The translations under genes and the position numbers were made by a program. A stretch of DNA of 64,000 bases from assembly GCA_902553315.1 (NCBI GenBank), contig CACDKN010000001.1, positions 382,148 through 446,147 of the forward strand, read 5' to 3'. A model generated the notes under the pieces. The model saw only the letters and a program-made list of their open reading frames with translations. It searched no databases and was not told the origin of the DNA. Source of the stretch: AG-339-G14 sp902553315 (GTDB lineage Bacteria > Pseudomonadota > Gammaproteobacteria > Magnimaribacterales > AG-339-G14). Below are positions 59,920 to 64,000 of the stretch, in pieces (the first letter of the stretch is position 1; every line of letters begins with the position of its first letter).

Positions 59920-62721
59920 TTATAAGAATTTAGCGGTATGAGAAATTTTAGATTTCTTAATGTCTTTTTTGGTTCCCTCAGCGATTATTTTTCCACCTCC
60001 CTTACCACCTTCAGGTCCAATATCTATTATCCAGTCTGAATTTTTTATAACATCTAGATTGTGTTCTATTACAACGATTGTATTGCCTTGAGACTTCAAT
60101 TTTTCTAAAACTTTCAAAAGAAGAGATACGTCGTGAAAATGCAATCCTGTTGTCGGTTCGTCGAGAAGATATAAAGTTCTGCCAGTTGCTACCTTGGACA
60201 ATTCTTTAGCTAATTTTACTCTTTGAGCCTCACCTCCCGATAAGGTAGTAGCTGATTGACCAAGTTTAATGTATCCAAGCCCTACATCGTTTAAAGTGGC
60301 AAGTTTTCGTTTAATTATAGGAACTGCATCAAAAAATTTTAGCGCTTGTTCAACCGTAAGATCTAAAACTTCAGAAATATTTTTTCCTTTGAATTTTACA
60401 CTCAAAGTTTCTTCGTTATACCTAGCCCCATTACAAACATCACACTTTACGTAAACGTCTGGAAGAAAATGCATTTCTACTTTTATCATTCCATCTCCCT
60501 CACAGGCTTCACATCTACCTCCCTTTACGTTAAAACTAAAACGTCCAGGTTTGTATCCCCTTGATCTTGATTCTTGAGTCTCGGCAAAGATTTCTCTTAT
60601 TGGTGTAAAAATTCCAGTGTAGGTAACTGGATTAGATCTGGGGGTTCTACCTATGGGGCTTTGGCTAATATCAATAATTTTATCAATATTATCGAGCCCT
60701 TCTATTTTTTTAAAAGGCTTTGTTGGATGATTAGATTTATTTAAATTATTATTTATTGCTGGGTACAAAGTTTGATTAATTAAAGTAGATTTTCCAGAGC
60801 CAGAAACGCCAGTTATACATATCAATTTTCCTAAAGGTAGTTTTAAATCTACGTTTTTTAGATTATTACCTGAACATCCAGAAATTTTAATTGATTCATT
60901 TGAATCAATTGAACCATTTTTCTTGATTTCTATTTTCTTTTTCCCAGAGATATATTCACCAGTTAAAGAATCTTTATTTTTGATTAATTTATTAAAAGTT
61001 CCGGAAAAACATACATCTCCACCATGTACTCCTGCTCCAGGACCAATGTCAATTATGTGATCGGCTGCTTCAATTGTTTCTTGATCGTGTTCTACCACCA
61101 CCACAGTGTTACCTAAATCTCTCAATCTTTTTAGCGTAGCAAGCAGCTTAGAATTATCTCTTTGATGCAACCCAATAGATGGCTCATCTAAAATGTATGT
61201 TACACCAACGAGACCTGCTCCAATTTGGCTAGCAAGCCTTATTCTTTGTGCTTCTCCTCCACTCAAAGACTCTGCACTTCTCGATAAATTTAAATAATTT
61301 AATCCGACATCAACTAAAAAATTCAATCTTTCAATAATTTCTTTGACAATCTTTTCAGCGATTTTTCCTTTAGCTCCCTTAAGTTTTAGTTTCTTAAAAA
61401 AAATAAAAGCCTCTTCTATTGTTAATTCAGAAATATCAGGAAGAGAAAACTCTTCAATAAATACATTTCTTGCAGCTTCATTCAATCTAGTTCCATTACA
61501 AGAAGAACAAGGCTTTAACGTCATGAACTTTGCCATATCTTCCCTTATAAGTGAGGAGTCAGATTCCTGATATTTTCTTAAAATTCGGTTTAACACGCCT
61601 TCAAAAGGCCTTATTATCTCAATCCTCCTTCCTCTTTTTGAAGTGTAGCTAAAATCTACATCTTCACTGCCACTTCCTTCCAAAACTATCTTCTTTATAT
61701 TTTCCGGTAAGTTTTCGAAAGGATCGTCCAATGAAAAATCGTAATGATTACTAACGCACCTTAGAAGGTAATGTCTATACATGTGATTTATATCCCAGCC
61801 CCTAATTGCTCCTTGATTTAGACTAAATTCTGGCTGCGATACAACCTTAAGCAAATCTATTTCCGCTTTAGTTCCCAATCCATCGCATGCCATACAAGCT
61901 CCAGAAGGGCTATTGAACGAAAATAATCTTGGTTCTAATTCAGGAATACTATATCCACATATGGAACATGCCATTTTAGTTGAGTAGGATTTCTTTTTGT
62001 TCGAATTTTCTGCAGAGACAACTTCAACAAGACCGTTTGTTTCTGCTAAACAGGTTTCAATTGACTGAACAATTCTTGATTTATTTTCAAGCTTTCCAGA
62101 AGTTCTATCAACGATAATACTTATGTTGTGTTTTTTATTTTTTTCGAGAGTTGGTAAATCTTGGATATCAAAAATTCTTCCATCAACGCTAAGACGCACA
62201 AACCCTTTTATTTTAAGTTCCTGAAATAAATTTAAATGTTCTCCTTTTTGCTCTTTTATTAATGGAGCCAGGATTAAGATTTTTTCGTCTTTAAAGTTTT
62301 CAAGAATATTTTTTGAAATTTGGTCTATGCTTTGACCTTCTAGAGAAATACCATGATCAGGACACTTAGGAGTTCCAGTTCTTGCAAAAAGCAATCTTAA
62401 GTAATCGTGAATCTCAGTTACTGTACCAACTGTTGATCTAGGATTATGAGAAGTTGATTTTTGTTCTATCGAAATTGCCGGCGATAAACCTTCGACCGTA
62501 TCAACGTCTGGCTTATCCATCACTGAAAGAAATTGTCTTGCGTAAGCTGATAAAGATTCAACATACCTTCTTTGGCCCTCGGCATATAAAGTATCAAAAG
62601 CCAAAGATGATTTTCCAGATCCAGAGAGACCAGTTATTACAGTTAACTTATCTCTCGGTATTGAAATATCGATATTCTTAAGGTTGTGTTGTCTAGCGCC
62701 TTTTACATTTATGTACTTCAT
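59920..62721 (-). CDS. uvrA: Excinuclease ABC subunit A
   Basis: UvrA recognises DNA damage for nucleotide excision repair. The 933-residue protein (940 in E. coli) has two ABC ATPase halves: Walker A GLSGSGKSSLAFDT and GVSGSGKSTLINQTL, and signatures LSGGEAQRIRLASQIG and LSGGEAQRVKLAKELS. Zinc sites are CSICGYSIPELEPRLFSFNS with the paired CMACDG, and CEACEGDGMIKVEMHFLPDV with CDVCNG. It is divergent from ssb with a 71-base gap; I find no LexA box there. Confidence 0.98.
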   Translation of the reverse strand: MKYINVKGARQHNLKNIDISIPRDKLTVITGLSGSGKSSLAFDTLYAEGQRRYVESLSAYARQFLSVMDKPDVDTVEGLSPAISIEQKSTSHNPRSTVGTVTEIHDYLRLLFARTGTPKCPDHGISLEGQSIDQISKNILENFKDEKILILAPLIKEQKGEHLNLFQELKIKGFVRLSVDGRIFDIQDLPTLEKNKKHNISIIVDRTSGKLENKSRIVQSIETCLAETNGLVEVVSAENSNKKKSYSTKMACSICGYSIPELEPRLFSFNSPSGACMACDGLGTKAEIDLLKVVSQPEFSLNQGAIRGWDINHMYRHYLLRCVSNHYDFSLDDPFENLPENIKKIVLEGSGSEDVDFSYTSKRGRRIEIIRPFEGVLNRILRKYQESDSSLIREDMAKFMTLKPCSSCNGTRLNEAARNVFIEEFSLPDISELTIEEAFIFFKKLKLKGAKGKIAEKIVKEIIERLNFLVDVGLNYLNLSRSAESLSGGEAQRIRLASQIGAGLVGVTYILDEPSIGLHQRDNSKLLATLKRLRDLGNTVVVVEHDQETIEAADHIIDIGPGAGVHGGDVCFSGTFNKLIKNKDSLTGEYISGKKKIEIKKNGSIDSNESIKISGCSGNNLKNVDLKLPLGKLICITGVSGSGKSTLINQTLYPAINNNLNKSNHPTKPFKKIEGLDNIDKIIDISQSPIGRTPRSNPVTYTGIFTPIREIFAETQESRSRGYKPGRFSFNVKGGRCEACEGDGMIKVEMHFLPDVYVKCDVCNGARYNEETLSVKFKGKNISEVLDLTVEQALKFFDAVPIIKRKLATLNDVGLGYIKLGQSATTLSGGEAQRVKLAKELSKVATGRTLYLLDEPTTGLHFHDVSLLLKVLEKLKSQGNTIVVIEHNLDVIKNSDWIIDIGPEGGKGGGKIIAEGTKKDIKKSKISHTAKFL

Positions 62722-62792
62722 TTAATTGAATCTTCTTTAAACTTAGTATTTAATCAAACAATAATAATTATGACATTAATGTTGAGAAAAAA

Positions 62793-63212
62793 ATGGCAAG
62801 TATAAATAAGGTTATATTACTTGGTAATCTTGGAGCAGATCCAGAAATGAGATATACAGCTGGCGGAGATGCAGTAGCTTCAATATCCATTGCTACATCA
62901 AGTTCTTGGAACGATAAACAATCTGGAGAAAAAAGAGAAAAAACTGAATGGCATAGGGTTGTATTTTTTCGAAGATTGGCTGAAGTAGTCGGTGAGTATA
63001 TGAAAAAAGGATCTTCAATATATGTTGAAGGTCAATTACAAACAAATTCTTATGAGGACAAAAATACTGGAGAAAGAAAATTTTCCACTCAAATTGTTGC
63101 TAGAGAAATGCAGATGCTTGGATCAAGAAACAATGCTGATGGGCTGCAAGAGCCTTCTCAAGAAATACAGTCGCAAGAGCCCCCAACTTTTGATGATGAA
63201 ATTCCATTTTAA
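62793..63212 (+). CDS. ssb: Single-stranded DNA-binding protein
   Basis: The 139-residue protein has the OB fold MASINKVILLGNLGADPEMR, TEWHRVVFFRRLAEVVGEYM, KGSSIYVEGQLQT, and the acidic C-terminal tip DDEIPF that recruits partner proteins. It is shorter than E. coli SSB (178) because the disordered linker is only about 25 residues. The TAA shares TTAA (63209-63212) with the fabB stop. Confidence 0.97.
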   Translation: MASINKVILLGNLGADPEMRYTAGGDAVASISIATSSSWNDKQSGEKREKTEWHRVVFFRRLAEVVGEYMKKGSSIYVEGQLQTNSYEDKNTGERKFSTQIVAREMQMLGSRNNADGLQEPSQEIQSQEPPTFDDEIPF

Positions 63213-64000
63213 GAGTATTTCTTAACTATTAAACTGGCATTTGTTCCGCCAAATCCAAAACTGTTTGACATGAAAGCTTTGAAGTCATTTTTTTTTGTAT
63301 ACTCCCTTGCAAGCTCTATGCCTAATGATTCGGTTATAGGAGAATCAATGTTTATGGATTCGGCAATATAGTTTTCTTTCATCATCAAAAGACTATATAT
63401 GCATTCCAAAGCACCAGCTGCACCAAGAGCATGTCCTGTTTGAGATTTAGTAGATCCTACAATTGGAAGGGCATCTTTAAAAACTTCTTTGATTGATTCT
63501 AGCTCTACAGGGTCTCCGGTTGGAGTAGACGTTCCATGAGCATTTAAATAATCAACACTTTCTAAATTACTCATTATTAACGCATTACGCATGCAATTTA
63601 TCGCTCCTTCACCTGAAGGAGCAACCATGTCGCCACCATCAGAGGTAGCAGAATATCCCACTATTTCTCCATAAATCTTCGCATCTCTTGATAAGGCATG
63701 ACTTAGCTCTTCTAAAATTATCATTCCGCCTCCACCTGCTATAACAAAACCGTCTCTACCTTCATCAAATGGTCTTGAAGATTTCTCTGGATTCTCGTTA
63801 TATTTGCTTGAAAGGGCGCCCATCGCGTCGAACATCATAGATTGGGTCCAATGTTCGTCTTCACCCCCGCCAGCCAAGACTATGTCCTGATTATTAAGGA
63901 TTATTTGCTCGTATGCGTTTCCTATACAATGTGCACTAGTTGAACAAGCTGAGGAAATAGAATAATTTATTCCTTTTATTCCTAAAAAAGTAGCGAGGCA
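63209..64000 (-). CDS. fabB: 3-oxoacyl-[ACP] synthase I, C-terminal part (truncated by window edge)
   Basis: The reading frame stays open to the window end, giving the last 263 residues. It includes the catalytic cysteine in ISSACSTSAHCIGNAYEQI (Cys codon 63944-63946), the histidines in NAHGTSTPTGDPVE and GHALGAAGALE, and the closing MSNSFGFGGTNASLIVKKYS. The SACxTSAHCIGNA form is typical of FabB rather than FabF. FabB elongates unsaturated as well as saturated chains, supplying the olefinic acyl groups that the CFA-like enzymes at 14822-17025 would use. The N-terminus lies beyond the window. Confidence 0.93.
   Translation of the reverse strand, partial: CLATFLGIKGINYSISSACSTSAHCIGNAYEQIILNNQDIVLAGGGEDEHWTQSMMFDAMGALSSKYNENPEKSSRPFDEGRDGFVIAGGGGMIILEELSHALSRDAKIYGEIVGYSATSDGGDMVAPSGEGAINCMRNALIMSNLESVDYLNAHGTSTPTGDPVELESIKEVFKDALPIVGSTKSQTGHALGAAGALECIYSLLMMKENYIAESINIDSPITESLGIELAREYTKKNDFKAFMSNSFGFGGTNASLIVKKYS

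Noticed and set aside
62722..62792. LexA/SOS box between uvrA and ssb as in E. coli
   Set aside because: No CTG-N10-CAG pattern is present in the 71-bp gap; there is not even a CTG triplet on the plus strand.

Overview
This is a 64 kb, AT-rich, very compact stretch of a Gram-negative bacterial chromosome. Gammaproteobacterial signs are lpxC, fabB, the coaE-yacG / argJ-secA-lpxC neighbourhood, the E. coli-like S10-spc-alpha order and the tRNA-tuf-secE-nusG block. The low GC, intergenic gaps of only a few bases and the lipid genes suggest a streamlined marine gammaproteobacterium of the SAR86 type; this assignment is inferred by eye, not from a tree.

Layout. 1-3201: end of the branched-chain amino acid genes (ilvB/I fragment, ilvH, ilvC) and a homocysteine S-methyltransferase. 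3252-11093: tRNA-Ile(GAT) followed by two tandem cassettes bounded by three copies of the tRNA 3' half. Cassette 1 carries a complete type I restriction-modification operon (hsdM-hsdS-hsdR) plus a 65-residue unknown protein. Cassette 2 carries a 92-residue unknown protein and an SRA-like/HNH protein that looks like a modification-dependent restriction enzyme. Neither cassette encodes an integrase. Both begin with a nearly identical 41-bp element of three DnaA-box-like TATRCACAG sites, and a third cluster lies at the right end of cassette 1. This is the most unusual part of the window.

11170-18923: a secreted purple-acid-phosphatase-like enzyme, a sterol desaturase family membrane protein, an enoyl-CoA hydratase family protein, and a four-gene reverse-strand lipid-modification operon (FAD oxidoreductase, DUF1365, two CFA-synthase-like methyltransferases). 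19009-30000: tRNA-Ala(TGC), coaE, yacG, a ThiE-like protein, argJ, secA, lpxC, an rlmB-like methyltransferase, a short RNase R, rraA, small unknowns, an alpha/beta hydrolase and tRNA-Thr(TGT).

30021-43788: birA, tRNA-Tyr, tRNA-Thr(GGT), tuf, tRNA-Trp, secE, nusG, rplKAJL and rpoBC. 43844-59914: rpsL, rpsG and fusA (no tuf here), then the full S10, spc and alpha operons through rplQ. 59920-64000: uvrA (reverse), ssb, and the C-terminal two-thirds of fabB (reverse, running off the window).

The core genes are ordinary in content but highly compressed. Many neighbours overlap by 1-4 bases. Three convergent pairs share one TTAA for both stop codons. The tuf stop codon overlaps the first two bases of tRNA-Trp. 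Several promoters sit so close to the start codon that the mRNA may be nearly leaderless.
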